The notes under the pieces were generated by a model. It searched no databases, was not told the DNA's origin, and saw only the letters and a list, made by a program, of their open reading frames with translations. From contig JAITUY010000058.1 of NCBI GenBank assembly GCA_031286095.1, forward strand, positions 1 to 35,511: a stretch of DNA of 35,511 nucleotides, written 5' to 3'. This document shows, piece by piece, positions 23,310 through 31,697 of this stretch. The position numbers were made by a program, and so were the translations under genes. Position 1 is the first letter of the stretch. Every line of letters begins with the position of its first letter. The DNA is from Treponema sp. (GTDB taxonomy: Bacteria > Spirochaetota > Spirochaetia > Treponematales > Breznakiellaceae).

Positions 23310-23774
23310 TTGAAGGCTGTTGTACAAAGGGTTATGGACGCTTCTGTAAGCGTTCACGGGGTTGTAAAGGGAAGCGTCAGCCATGGTTTGCTTGTTTACT
23401 TGGGAGTCGCTCATGATGATACCGAATCTGACGCGGACTGGCTTTCTGAAAAAATCGCGTATCTTAGAATTTTTGACGACGATGACGGAAGAATGAACCT
23501 GTCTCTTAAAGATTTATCCTCTATTGATAAAGAAAAAGCCAGTCTTCTTGCCGTTTCACAGTTCACATTGTTAGCTGACGCGCGGAAGGGAAGACGCCCT
23601 TCATGGAACGGGGCGGCCCCGCCTGAAAAGGCGAAACAACTTTATGAATATTTTATAAACGCAGTACAAAAGACCGGACTTGTCTGCGAAAGCGGAGAAT
23701 TTCAGGCGCACATGATGGTCAAATACACTAACGACGGACCTGTTACAATTATTTTAGATACTAAAGAGATATAG
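23310..23774 (+). CDS. dtd: D-aminoacyl-tRNA deacylase (DTD)
   Basis: 154 residues from a TTG start at 23310, which gives the family N-terminus KAVVQRVMDASVSV and has AAGAGG upstream. The track start at 23280 would lie before the -10 box and is rejected. Characteristic motifs are SQFTLLADARKGRRPSW (the SQFT active-site loop) and VKYTNDGPVTIILDT (the GP dipeptide loop, in its usual position near the C-terminus). The enzyme removes D-amino acids or glycine mischarged on tRNA, a translation quality-control step, and works as a homodimer. Hairpin repeat copy 11 begins 2 bases after the stop. Confidence 0.95.
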   Translation: MKAVVQRVMDASVSVHGVVKGSVSHGLLVYLGVAHDDTESDADWLSEKIAYLRIFDDDDGRMNLSLKDLSSIDKEKASLLAVSQFTLLADARKGRRPSWNGAAPPEKAKQLYEYFINAVQKTGLVCESGEFQAHMMVKYTNDGPVTIILDTKEI

Positions 23775-23776
23775 TA

Positions 23777-23919
23777 GAGTTGTTTAAAAACTTCAGTTTA
23801 TAAACAACTTCCTTTAAAAAAGTATTTTTGCAGGGCTAAATCTTGTTTTAATCAGAAAAAATGCAGGACTTGTGAGACAACCAACTCGAACCGAAGGTTC
23901 GCAGTTGTCGAACAAGTAC
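23777..23919 (-). repeat. Three-hairpin dispersed repeat, copy 11 (subfamily II)
   Basis: Order is a partly decayed module 3 (GAGTTGTTTAAAAACTTCAGTTTATAAACAACT), a GTATTTTTGCAGGGCTAAATCTTG middle, then module 1 with the expanded loop containing CGAACCGAAGGTTCG. It directly abuts the dtd stop codon. Confidence 0.85.
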
Positions 23920-24075
23920 ATTATTACCCTTTTTATATTCTTTATTTGTTTTTTTATTGGAACATTTGTAAAAACAATAAATAATCAACCTGATAATACT
24001 TATTCAATGCTTCTTATAATCTTTCCAATATATTTTGGAATAATGCTCGAAATAATAGTTTTGTTGGTTATTTAA
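23920..24075 (+). pseudogene. Membrane-protein fragment fused in frame to repeat copy 11
   Basis: A frame starting with a GTG inside the repeat (residues RQPTRTEGSQLSNK) runs into two hydrophobic segments (ITLFIFFICFFIGTFV and MLLIIFPIYFGIMLEIIVLLVI). The natural start has been lost to the repeat. After the stop another frame continues with a short basic tail (KPIKMKQE), so a frameshift is possible too. It is an AT-rich accessory fragment of unknown family. Confidence 0.35.
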
Positions 24076-24491
24076 TATCAATGCCAATTTATTGGTATAT
24101 AAATATATGGAAACCAATAAAAATGAAACAAGAATAATTTTTAACAATTATTCATCTATAACGGAGTAAATTTAACTGTTAATACTTTTTAACAAAAAAC
24201 AGAGCAAAGCATCATTAATCATTGATACTATTAATTATTAACGCGATCTGTTAAGAAACTAAAGGGAGCTTAACAATTCTATTATAAAATCTGGTCTCTG
24301 CAAAAAACCGCACGGTCATAACTACTTCGCCGCTTTCGGCGCGAAAAACAGCCTGTTAATTTGAGACAATAATTTTCAGAAGATATAAAGACACAGGAAG
24401 TCAAGGCTACAATACCGTATACGCTTGTATGGCATCATATACCAGTAATTTTAAGTTTTTCTCTTTCAACCTCAATCTATATTGACCTTAC
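24076..24491. other. Gene-free AT-rich region with decayed repeat traces
   Basis: No reading frame of useful length is supported. Bases 24248-24345 contain CTGTTAAGAAACTAAAGGGAGCTTAACAATTCT, AAAAAACCGCACG and GCCGCTTTCGGCG, which resemble worn modules 3 and 2 of the dispersed repeat. The rest up to 24491 shows nothing recognisable. Confidence 0.35.
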
Positions 24492-24696
24492 CTTTAAATA
24501 TTCTCACGCAGAGGATACCAAGGTGCAGAGAGCTATAAGTAATGCGTAAGCCAATCGCTGTTTTCATGCCTCTTCTTCTAAAAAAACATATTGCAGACGC
24601 ACAACAAGGTAATTAAGTCCCTTTCTCTACGTTCTCCGCAAGCTTTGCGTGATGAATTTTCCGATGTTTCTTAAGTATTTTCTTAAACTTTAAATT
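24492..24696. repeat. ~205-bp dispersed repeat, copy B (inverted relative to copy A)
   Basis: The reverse complement of this stretch matches copy A at 20653-20868 along its whole length with few differences. The two copies bracket 3.6 kb holding the IS630 relic, the second acyl-CoA ligase, dtd and hairpin repeat 11. Confidence 0.85.
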
Positions 24697-24717
24697 GCGG
24701 ACGTATACGCGATACTA

Positions 24718-24744
24718 TTGTAAATAAGTAATTTTAAGTATAAT
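24718..24744 (+). promoter_or_regulatory. Probable galE promoter with very short leader
   Basis: TTGTAA, 15-bp spacer, TATAAT. The -10 ends 12 bases before the galE ATG and no ribosome-binding sequence lies in between (AAGAATAAAAATG), so a short-leader or leaderless transcript is expected. The spacer is shorter than ideal. Confidence 0.5.
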
Positions 24745-24756
24745 ATAAGAATAAAA

Positions 24757-25722
24757 ATGAATATTTTAATAATCGGCGGAGCCGGCTATATCGGAAGCCA
24801 CGTAACAAGGGAATTTCTCGACAACGGGCATGACTGTACGGTTTATGACAATCTTTCAAGCGGCTTGCGCGAAAACCTTTTTCCGCAGGCACGGTTTATC
24901 CACGCGGACATTCACGATTACCCGCTTCTTCTTGAAACAATGAAAGGCGGATTTAACGCTGTCATTCATCTTGCGGCGTACAAGGCCGCAGGGGAATCCA
25001 TGCTAAAGCCTGAAAAATATTCGCATAATAATATCGCTGGAACCATAAATATACTGAATGCCGCAAGCGAGGCTGGAATTAAAAACATCGTCTTTTCTTC
25101 CAGCGCCGCCGTTTACGGAAATCCCCAATATTTGCCCATAGATGAAAAGCATCCTACCCTGCCTGAAAATTACTACGGCTTTACAAAACTGGAAATTGAG
25201 CGCTTTTTGGGCTGGTACGAAAAACTTAAAGGCATAAATTACGCGAGCCTTCGCTATTTTAACGCCGCAGGTTACGACGTAAAAGGGCGCATAAAGGGGC
25301 TGAAACAAAATCCCGCGAATTTAATTCCCATTATCATGGAAACCGCGCGCGGCGTAAGAAAGGAAATGCAAATATTCGGGAACGATTATGATACCCCAGA
25401 CGGAACCTGTATCCGCGGTTATGTGCATGTCAGCGACCTTTCCGCGGGACACGTCCTTGCGTTAGACTACATCAGCAAGAACAACAAAAGCCTGACGGTT
25501 AATCTTGGAAGCGAAGAAGGCTTTTCCGTATTGGAAGTGGTGGACATAGCGCGGAAAGTTACTGGCAAACCAGTACCCGCAAAAACAGCGGAAAGGCGGA
25601 AAGGCGACCCCTCTAAACTTTACGATTCGTCGTCTCTCGCGCTGGAAATACTTGGCTGGAAAGCGCGTTACTCTGATATGGAAACAATACTTAAAACAAG
25701 CTGGGAGGCGTACAAAAAATGA
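24757..25722 (+). CDS. galE: UDP-glucose 4-epimerase
   Basis: 321 residues, an extended short-chain dehydrogenase. The NAD-binding GGAGYIGSH is at 7-15, AAYKAAGES near 73-81, SSSAAVYG at 114-121, and the catalytic pair is Y140 and K144 in YYGFTK. RYFNAAG and the C-terminal RGYVHVSDL are typical of GalE. It interconverts UDP-glucose and UDP-galactose, and possibly the N-acetyl forms, for glycan and lipid precursor synthesis or galactose use. It shares an ATGA overlap with the next gene, so galE, the peptidase and the helicase gene appear cotranscribed, although their functions are not obviously related. Confidence 0.9.
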   Translation: MNILIIGGAGYIGSHVTREFLDNGHDCTVYDNLSSGLRENLFPQARFIHADIHDYPLLLETMKGGFNAVIHLAAYKAAGESMLKPEKYSHNNIAGTINILNAASEAGIKNIVFSSSAAVYGNPQYLPIDEKHPTLPENYYGFTKLEIERFLGWYEKLKGINYASLRYFNAAGYDVKGRIKGLKQNPANLIPIIMETARGVRKEMQIFGNDYDTPDGTCIRGYVHVSDLSAGHVLALDYISKNNKSLTVNLGSEEGFSVLEVVDIARKVTGKPVPAKTAERRKGDPSKLYDSSSLALEILGWKARYSDMETILKTSWEAYKK

Positions 25723-26951
25723 AAGACAAATTATTTTCATGGATAGATAATGCCCTTCAGTTGGCGGTAGAGCTCGAAATAGGGCTTACAAAATACCCCG
25801 CCGTTTCACCTGAATCCGGCGGCGAGGGAGAATTGGACAAGTGCCTTTTTCTTGAAGATTGGCTGAAGTCACAGGGCATTACAAACCTTGAACGCTACGA
25901 CGCGCCCGACAGCATGGCAAAAGGAGGAATACGTCCCAATTTGATCGCGACAATTAAGGGTAACAGCGAGGAACGGCTGTGGATAATGAGCCATCTTGAC
26001 GTTGTCCCGCCAGGCGAAGAAAAACTTTGGGACAGTAATCCGTGGACTGTTATACGCAAGGACGATTCACCTGGACCGCGCCTTATCGGGCGGGGGGTGG
26101 AAGACAATCAGCAAGGCATTACTGCGTCCGTTCTGGCGGCTCTCAGTTTTACAAAACAGGGGATCAAACCCGATCTTACGATAAAACTGCTGTTTGCCGC
26201 AGACGAAGAAGTTGGCTCCGCTTACGGTATCGAATGGCTTGTAGAAAATCATGGAAACCTGTTCAAAAAAGACGACATGGTTTTGATCCCGGACGGCGGA
26301 GACAGAAAAGGCGAGTTTATGGAAATTGCCGAAAAAAATATAATGTGGATGCGTTTCGCCACAAGGGGCAGGCAGGCGCACGGCTCAAGACCGGACTTAG
26401 GGGAAAACGCCTTTCTTGCCGGCTCCGATCTCGCCATGCGCCTTCATTTTGAACTTTCCGACAAATTCGGCGATCACGATCCGTTATTCGATCCCGACTA
26501 CTCTACCTTTCAGCCCACAAAAAAAGAAGCCAATGTACCGAACATCAACACAATTCCTGGCGATGACGTTTTTTATGTCGATATGCGCGTCCTTCCGCGT
26601 TATTCAACAGATTCAGTGTTAGCTGAAATTGAACGCATTAAGACGGAAGTTGAGGCAAAATACCGCGTAACTGTCGAATACAGTCCCATGCAGTTAACAA
26701 AGTCCGGTCCAACCGCCGTCGGCGCGCCAATCGTAAAAAAATTAAGCTCTGCTGTAAGAGAAGTCTACTCAGTTACGCCGCGCCCGGTAGGTATAGGCGG
26801 CGGCACTATGGCGGCATACCTTCGCAATATCGGGATTGACTGCGCCGTCTGGACAAAGACGGACGAAACGCTTCACCAGCCAAACGAGTACGCGCTTTTA
26901 GAGAACATTCTTGGGGACGCGAAAGTAATGGCGCTTTTGGCGCTGAATTAA
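25719..26951 (+). CDS. M20-family metallo-dipeptidase (ArgE/DapE/PepV-like)
   Basis: 410 residues. Zinc ligands and catalytic residues are visible: SHLDVVPPG (H92, D94), GRGVEDNQQG (D129), DEEVGS (general base E163, ligand E164), IPDGGD (about 214), and the C-terminal LHQPNEY histidine. A dimerisation/lid insert begins around RGRQAHGSRP. The sequence MSHLDVVPPGEEKLWDSNPW is typical of the Sapep/PepV-like dipeptidases that hydrolyse small peptides in the cytoplasm. Exact substrates cannot be read from sequence. It overlaps galE by 4 bp and is followed 8 bp later by the helicase gene. Confidence 0.9.
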   Translation: MKDKLFSWIDNALQLAVELEIGLTKYPAVSPESGGEGELDKCLFLEDWLKSQGITNLERYDAPDSMAKGGIRPNLIATIKGNSEERLWIMSHLDVVPPGEEKLWDSNPWTVIRKDDSPGPRLIGRGVEDNQQGITASVLAALSFTKQGIKPDLTIKLLFAADEEVGSAYGIEWLVENHGNLFKKDDMVLIPDGGDRKGEFMEIAEKNIMWMRFATRGRQAHGSRPDLGENAFLAGSDLAMRLHFELSDKFGDHDPLFDPDYSTFQPTKKEANVPNINTIPGDDVFYVDMRVLPRYSTDSVLAEIERIKTEVEAKYRVTVEYSPMQLTKSGPTAVGAPIVKKLSSAVREVYSVTPRPVGIGGGTMAAYLRNIGIDCAVWTKTDETLHQPNEYALLENILGDAKVMALLALN

Positions 26952-26959
26952 AAATCAGC

Positions 26960-29074
26960 ATGAATAAAATAAATTCTGAACAGATAATACAAGCTCTGCA
27001 AGAAGGCGGAGAAATCGCAAAACTACTGACATCTTACGAACCCCGTCAGGCTCAGCTTGATCTGCTGGAACTTATAACGCGCGCCTTTAACGAAGATTCT
27101 TTTGTTATGGCGGAAGCGGGAACGGGAGTAGGAAAATCTTTTGCCTATCTTCTTCCCGCAATACATTTCGCAGTCGAAAACAAGGAAAAAGTTGTAATTT
27201 CCACCGCTACCATAACATTGCAACAGCAGTTATACGAAAAAGACATACCTCTTGTCGTTTCCGCAATGCCGGACGCTAAAATAAAAGCGGTTATCATGAA
27301 AGGAAGGGGCAATTATCTTTGTATGCGAAGACTTGACGATGCGTTACGCGAACCGCCGCTGGTCATAGAAGAAGACGACAGCGATTTTGATCAGCTTAAA
27401 CGTATTAACGAATGGGCGCAAAATACAAAAACCGGAGTGCGAAGCGAACTTTCCTTTCAGCCCGCGGAAAACGTATGGGCGGGCGTGTGTTCAGAATCAG
27501 ATTTATGCCCCGGCGTTCACTGTCCGTGGCGGGAAAATTGTTTTGTCTTCGCCCTGCGCAAAGAGGCCAATAACGCCGACATTATCGTTGTAAACCACCA
27601 TCTGCTTTTTGCGGATTTGTCTGCGCGCTATCAAGGCGCAGGCTATGAAAACGCCGTCGTCCTTCCGCCTTTTAACAGGCTTATAATAGACGAGGCCCAC
27701 ACAATAGAGAACGCCGCCACTTCGTTCTTTTCCGCAGAGTTCGGGCGCACCGGAATTTTCCGCCAGTTGGGAAGGCTCTACCATAAACGAAAAAGAAACA
27801 AGCGCGGACTGCTTGTCAGGCTTTGCGCCCTTATGCCTTCGACGCTTTCCGGGGGAGATATATTAGACAACATGGTTCAGGCGGTTGAAAAAATACGCGA
27901 TTCGGCGCAAGAGCTGGACAGCCGCGCGCTGGAGCTTTGCGGCGAACAGGGAGTATTCCGCCTTTCGCCCAACATACAGGAAATACAGTTAAAAGAGACT
28001 TTATTCTCAAGTTTAAAAACGTTACGCAAAAATATTATCGCCTTTACCTCTATGATACGCGATATAACAGAAGAACTTAACGACACGCAAATGGCGGATC
28101 CGTCAATTTGGGAAATTAAGGCGATAATCCGGCGTTTGGAGGACATTGCGGAAATCTGCGATTCTTTCTGCAAATATCAAAAATTTGAAAACGATGTCTT
28201 ATGGATAGAAAAACAGCGCTTTTCAGGAACAACCCCATGGGCTGTTTTTACAAAAACCCCGCTGGATTTGTCGCCGAAACTAAAAGACAGTGTATTTTCA
28301 CCTAACAAGACGGTCATTTGTGTATCGGCAACTCTAGCCATAAACGGCAATTTTTCCTTTTGGTCAGGCCGTTGCGGCATTTGCGATTTAGAAAAACGTT
28401 CCGTACTATCGGGCTGTTTCCCATCGCCTTTCCCCTATTCCAGCGCTGTACTCCTTGCCGCCCCTGCGGACGCCCCCCTCCCCGATGAAGACGGCTGGCA
28501 GGACTTTATCGACAAAGCCGCCGGCAAACTTGCCGCCATTGCGGGAGGTTCCGCGCTCGCACTTTTTACTTCGTATCAATCTCTGAGAAGCGCGTGGACC
28601 AGCGCAAAGGCGGAACTGGAACCGCTTGGAATCCGCTGTCTTAAACAAGGCGACGACGACCGCACCCGTCTTTTGCAGGATTTTCTTTCCGACGAAAGCG
28701 CGTGCCTTTTCGCCACCGATTCCTTCTGGGAAGGAGTAGACGCTCCCGGCGACACCCTGCGCCTTGTAATAATCTGCAGACTGCCCTTCCGTACGCCTGA
28801 CGACCCCGTCTTTGAAGCCCGTTGCGAGGCGGTTGAAAAGCGCGGGGGGAACCCGTTTATGGAACTTTCCTTGCCCCACGCCGTAATGAAATTCAAACAG
28901 GGCTTCGGCCGGCTCATGCGCCGTAGCGCCGATCACGGCGTGGTCGCGGTTTTGGACGGCAGGCTTTTGAAAAAGAAGTACGGGCAGATATTCCTTCAGT
29001 CTTTGCCCGAAACCAGAACCAGTTTTAGCAGTTTTGACAACATTTTACAGGATATAGAGCAGTTTTTTTACTAG
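26960..29074 (+). CDS. dinG: DinG/XPD-type ATP-dependent DNA helicase
   Basis: 704 residues, superfamily 2. Walker A is AEAGTGVGKS (K59), the DEAH box is IIDEAH (about 242-247), and motif VI is near GRLMRRSADHG at the C-terminus, with FWEGVDAPGDTLRLVII as the preceding helicase motif. Cysteines in NYLC...VCSESDLCPGVHCPWRENC fit the iron-sulfur cluster insertion of XPD/DinG enzymes. These unwind DNA 5' to 3' and resolve R-loops and damaged forks. There is no exonuclease domain. The ATG follows the peptidase stop by 8 bases without a clear Shine-Dalgarno, so coupled translation is likely. The symbol is by family; YoaA-type relatives look similar. Confidence 0.87.
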   Translation: MNKINSEQIIQALQEGGEIAKLLTSYEPRQAQLDLLELITRAFNEDSFVMAEAGTGVGKSFAYLLPAIHFAVENKEKVVISTATITLQQQLYEKDIPLVVSAMPDAKIKAVIMKGRGNYLCMRRLDDALREPPLVIEEDDSDFDQLKRINEWAQNTKTGVRSELSFQPAENVWAGVCSESDLCPGVHCPWRENCFVFALRKEANNADIIVVNHHLLFADLSARYQGAGYENAVVLPPFNRLIIDEAHTIENAATSFFSAEFGRTGIFRQLGRLYHKRKRNKRGLLVRLCALMPSTLSGGDILDNMVQAVEKIRDSAQELDSRALELCGEQGVFRLSPNIQEIQLKETLFSSLKTLRKNIIAFTSMIRDITEELNDTQMADPSIWEIKAIIRRLEDIAEICDSFCKYQKFENDVLWIEKQRFSGTTPWAVFTKTPLDLSPKLKDSVFSPNKTVICVSATLAINGNFSFWSGRCGICDLEKRSVLSGCFPSPFPYSSAVLLAAPADAPLPDEDGWQDFIDKAAGKLAAIAGGSALALFTSYQSLRSAWTSAKAELEPLGIRCLKQGDDDRTRLLQDFLSDESACLFATDSFWEGVDAPGDTLRLVIICRLPFRTPDDPVFEARCEAVEKRGGNPFMELSLPHAVMKFKQGFGRLMRRSADHGVVAVLDGRLLKKKYGQIFLQSLPETRTSFSSFDNILQDIEQFFY

Positions 29075-29093
29075 ATTTATCCCCTTAAAATAC

Positions 29094-29122
29094 TTGTATT
29101 TTGTTTATTTTTATGCTAGATT
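29094..29122 (+). promoter_or_regulatory. Promoter of the small gene after dinG
   Basis: TTGTAT, 17-bp spacer, TAGATT with a TG motif just upstream of the -10 (ATGCTAGATT). It lies 20 bases after the helicase stop and in front of a strong AAGGAG site, supporting an independently expressed small gene. Confidence 0.55.
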
Positions 29123-29139
29123 TCTTAATTAAGGAGATA

Positions 29140-29313
29140 ATGATGTTAATAAAAATAAAAAACAAAGCTGGAGAAAGCTTACTGGATACTGCAAAGTTAA
29201 ATTCTTCAAAAGGGAGAAACGAATACTATTACAATGATTTAGGAAAAGGGAATAAATTTGAGTTGGTAGACGGCAGTAATGATCAGAAAAAAAATAACGT
29301 TAAGAAAAGATGA
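29140..29313 (+). CDS. Small basic protein of unknown function (56-57 residues)
   Basis: The track start at 29101 is rejected because AAGGAG at 29131-29136 serves the paired ATG codons at 29140 and 29143, the second having the better spacing. The product, MLIKIKNKAGESLLDTAKL and onward, is hydrophilic, with a Tyr triplet (NEYYYND), FELVDGSND and a lysine-rich end (KKNNVKKR). No signal peptide, membrane segment or cysteine is present and no family is recognised. A good promoter and ribosome-binding site argue for expression. The charged tail could bind nucleic acid, which is speculation. Confidence 0.55.
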   Translation: MMLIKIKNKAGESLLDTAKLNSSKGRNEYYYNDLGKGNKFELVDGSNDQKKNNVKKR

Positions 29314-29356
29314 TGAACACCTCCGCAGAGTGCGTGTGCATTAGACACAACGGGTG

Positions 29357-29390
29357 GTGTCAGAAAAGTTTGAAAAACTTGTTCTGGCAC
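29357..29390. repeat. 34-bp palindromic repeat, copy b
   Basis: GTGTCAGAAAAGTTTGAAAAACTTGTTCTGGCAC, matching copy a at 12922-12955 except for compensating changes in the outer arms (TCAG/CTGG versus TCCG/CGGA), which keep most pairing. Confidence 0.7.
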
Positions 29391-29658
29391 ATTTTCTAAT
29401 ATCGTACTTTCGTAATATCTCGTAGAAATATGAGAAAACACAAGGGCTGTCCGAGAGTAACCATCTTCTTGGATAGCCCAGAGTACAGCGGTATTGCCGT
29501 TTTGTGATGTATATATTTTATATTGGTTAAATACAAAATTTTTATCTGGTACAGAACCGCCCTAAATGTATCGGATATGTCCGGAAATAATTTTTTACCA
29601 CAAACCTCATGAACCAATACGAACAGAAGAAATATATCGTTCTGACTGTAACTGAAGT

Positions 29659-29785
29659 TTTTTGCGCCCGATAAGGAAAAATGCGAAGCGTTTCTACGGG
29701 CGCAAAAAAATGTGGCTACACAAGACCGTACAGAGGGCAAAGCCCGAACACGGTTTGTGTAGCCCGAGCCGCCGAAGGCGGCGGT
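29659..29785. repeat. Cluster of three adjacent hairpins of unrelated sequence
   Basis: First is TTTTTTGCGCCCG...CGGGCGCAAAAAAA, a bidirectional terminator-like stem. Second is GGCTACACAAGACCGT...ACACGGTTTGTGTAGCC enclosing GGGC/GCCC. Third is CCGCC-GAA-GGCGG. GTAGCCCGAGCCGCC-AAGGCG is shared with the attC-like site A (557-583). The layout of three consecutive stems resembles the main repeat family but the sequences differ. Confidence 0.7.
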
Positions 29786-29833
29786 ATTTCTCAATCCCTC
29801 ATCAAAAGTTTCAAGATAATACACCGTGCTTCT

Positions 29834-30046
29834 TTATACCAGTCTGGTTATTTCAACTTTGATATACCATGACACATTTGCCGTAACAAATGAGCCGTTA
29901 CTTACAGCCGTCTCTCCTGATACCATGCCAGTTTGGGAATAATAGCTTTCAACTTCTTTATATATAAAATCAAAATCTATTCCCGCTTTTATTTCTTCTA
30001 GCAAATTATTCCATGGCATCAAGTCTTCCATGCCATGTATGGGCAT
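29834..30046 (-). pseudogene. IS1182-type transposase remnant with internal deletion
   Basis: 70 residues. The N-terminal half (MEDLMPWNNLLEEIKAGIDFDFIYKEVESYYSQTG) resembles the start of IS1182-family transposases, where a VP-DHLLRKI...IDFSFIY..V...YS..G pattern is common. It is joined to VSNGSFVTANVSW-KVEI, which recalls a later VSHGSFIPANVS...-VEVE segment of the same family, so several hundred bases between them appear deleted. The catalytic residues are missing and the product cannot be active. Identification is from remembered family patterns and needs a search. Confidence 0.45.
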
Positions 30047-30122
30047 ATTTATTATTACTTTGTCAATAAGTCCTTTTTAGGATAGGCTCGTTATGGACTA
30101 AATTATTGAATAAAACTAAATA

Positions 30123-30257
30123 AAGTTGTTCAGAAACTTCAGTTTCTGAACAACTTTATATAAAAAACGCGGTTTTGTCGAACTTTAGTTCGCAGGCTTA
30201 TAGCCTGAAAAACCGCAAGACTTGTGAGACAACCAACCGGGTTATCGAACAAGTCCA
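30123..30257 (-). repeat. Three-hairpin dispersed repeat, copy 12 (subfamily I)
   Basis: Module 3 (AAGTTGTTCAGAAACTTCAGTTTCTGAACAACTT) forms a near-perfect stem. The GCGGTTTT middle keeps the AGGCT/AGCCT stem but has a shortened GTCGAACTTTAGTTCG region, and module 1 has one mutation (GTTATCGAAC). It lies just beyond the 3' end of the export operon. Confidence 0.92.
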
Positions 30258-30269
30258 ATGTAAAAACTA

Positions 30270-31697
30270 TCAATAAAAAAATGTTTCTAAAAATTTATAA
30301 AACCATAAATCGTCATTATAATTATCCAGCAAGAATTTTTTTTCTTTATATTCAAGTAATGTTTGCCTATAATCCAATTCATGTAAGTTACCACGCTCAA
30401 ACAATACTTTTAAATCTTCCGATAAAGCAAGTTCATTATCTACAATGACAGAAAGATGATTTATGTCTGTTTCTAATAATTGTATCATCGCATTGTTTTT
30501 TGCTTTTTCCGTTTCTTTTTCCATTTGTATTTTTTTTGATAATGAATTTAATGCGTTTTCTGTTATTCGTTGTTCTAAACGGTATTTTTTATTTACAGGA
30601 GAAAAAAAACTTGACAAATTGATACTTAAATTTATACTCCAATTGTTTAATTCATTGTCGTTAAAATTTTCTTTTTTCCATGATTCATTAAGAGCGTTAC
30701 TTTCTTGAATAGGTAACAAAAACGACGAGCCAAACTCAAGTTTTATAAAAGGCGCGCTGTTTTGTAACGTAATAAGTTTTTCAATTTGCAACCTGTTCTT
30801 TTGAAATTCATATCCTGTTTGTTCAAGATGAATAACGCCGTTTTTATCTAATCCCAAAAAAACACTTAACCAAATATCATCAGTTAAATCAATCAGGTTC
30901 TCATTACTAATTGTTTCAATCTGTACTCCTGTCCTTTGATACAACTCGTTACTTAACGCCATAATGTTCTGTTCGGAATTAAAAAGCGCCTGTTCATATT
31001 CCCATTTGTCCTTTCGTATATTTTGAAATTCACGTATCGAAATTATACCATCATAAAGTGATTGTCTATATGCCATTATCATATCGTCATAAAGCGCAAT
31101 TTTCTCTCGCAACATAAATATACTTCTTTCTGTCTTTCGTAAATCTATATATGCTTTTATACAAGAATATAAATTGTTTTTCATTGATATATTGTATTCA
31201 GTTTTTGCTATCGCGGTTTGCAGGGAAGCTCCGCTTTTATAAGGATTTATTCTTGTATACAACCACCAGGGGTTTAATGATTGTTCGATACCTATTTTTC
31301 CTTGAATATTTTGAGTAAATCCCCATTTTTGCAATTCCGTCATTCCCCGGTTTATTCCATAACCTACACTAAAATCAAAAGTTGACCCGGTATAAAAAGG
31401 TAAAGAAAAATTAAGACTTGTAGTATCCGACGTTGCCAAATCATCAAAAGCATCTTTTTTATAAGGATATACTAAATCATTGCCTATAATAATTGACGGT
31501 CTCCACCATTGTAAATAATAGTAACGCTGATCAAGCAATGCCAAATCATAAGTTCTTTTGGCGTTTACCATTCCTTTTTCTAAAGATAAGGATTCTAAAA
31601 TATTTTTCAAGGTGTTTTGTTGATCAAGTGAAAATAACGGTACTGTAATAAACAATAGTGAATATAAAAAAAGATAATAATTTTTAATTTTCTTCAT
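30270..31697 (-). CDS. TolC-family outer-membrane efflux channel
   Basis: 475 residues with a signal peptide (MKKIKNYYLFLYSLLFITVPLFS) followed by the two long helical and beta repeats of outer-membrane efflux proteins: VNAKRTYDLALLDQRYYYLQWW, YSCIKAYIDLRKTERSIFMLREKIALYDD, and in the second half ENALNSLSKKIQMEKETEKAKNNAMIQL and YRQTLLEYKEKKFLLDNYND. It forms a trimeric tunnel through the outer membrane. It overlaps the HlyD-type gene by 14 bp and closes the three-gene type I export operon. The gene is AT-rich like its partners, unlike the upstream housekeeping genes. Hairpin copy 12 follows the stop. Confidence 0.85.
   Translation of the reverse strand: MKKIKNYYLFLYSLLFITVPLFSLDQQNTLKNILESLSLEKGMVNAKRTYDLALLDQRYYYLQWWRPSIIIGNDLVYPYKKDAFDDLATSDTTSLNFSLPFYTGSTFDFSVGYGINRGMTELQKWGFTQNIQGKIGIEQSLNPWWLYTRINPYKSGASLQTAIAKTEYNISMKNNLYSCIKAYIDLRKTERSIFMLREKIALYDDMIMAYRQSLYDGIISIREFQNIRKDKWEYEQALFNSEQNIMALSNELYQRTGVQIETISNENLIDLTDDIWLSVFLGLDKNGVIHLEQTGYEFQKNRLQIEKLITLQNSAPFIKLEFGSSFLLPIQESNALNESWKKENFNDNELNNWSINLSINLSSFFSPVNKKYRLEQRITENALNSLSKKIQMEKETEKAKNNAMIQLLETDINHLSVIVDNELALSEDLKVLFERGNLHELDYRQTLLEYKEKKFLLDNYNDDLWFYKFLETFFY

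Larger units (their letters stand above)
29314..29833. other. Hairpin-rich region without supported genes
   Basis: Besides the listed hairpins, GGGCTGTCC...GGATAGCCC (29434-29480) pairs across about 28 bases. TTTTACCACAAACC...CAATACGAACAGAA (29595-29632) is an inverted relative of 11780-11806. The 142-residue minus-strand frame over this region has no recognisable motif and runs through the hairpins, so it is not annotated. Confidence 0.5.

Noticed and set aside
28406-28936. 176-residue minus-strand ORF opposite dinG
   Set aside because: Shadow frame of the helicase gene. The plus-strand frame carries all helicase motifs.
29396-29824. 142-residue minus-strand ORF
   Set aside because: It runs through several hairpins, has no motif and shows unnatural composition. 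Treated as chance.
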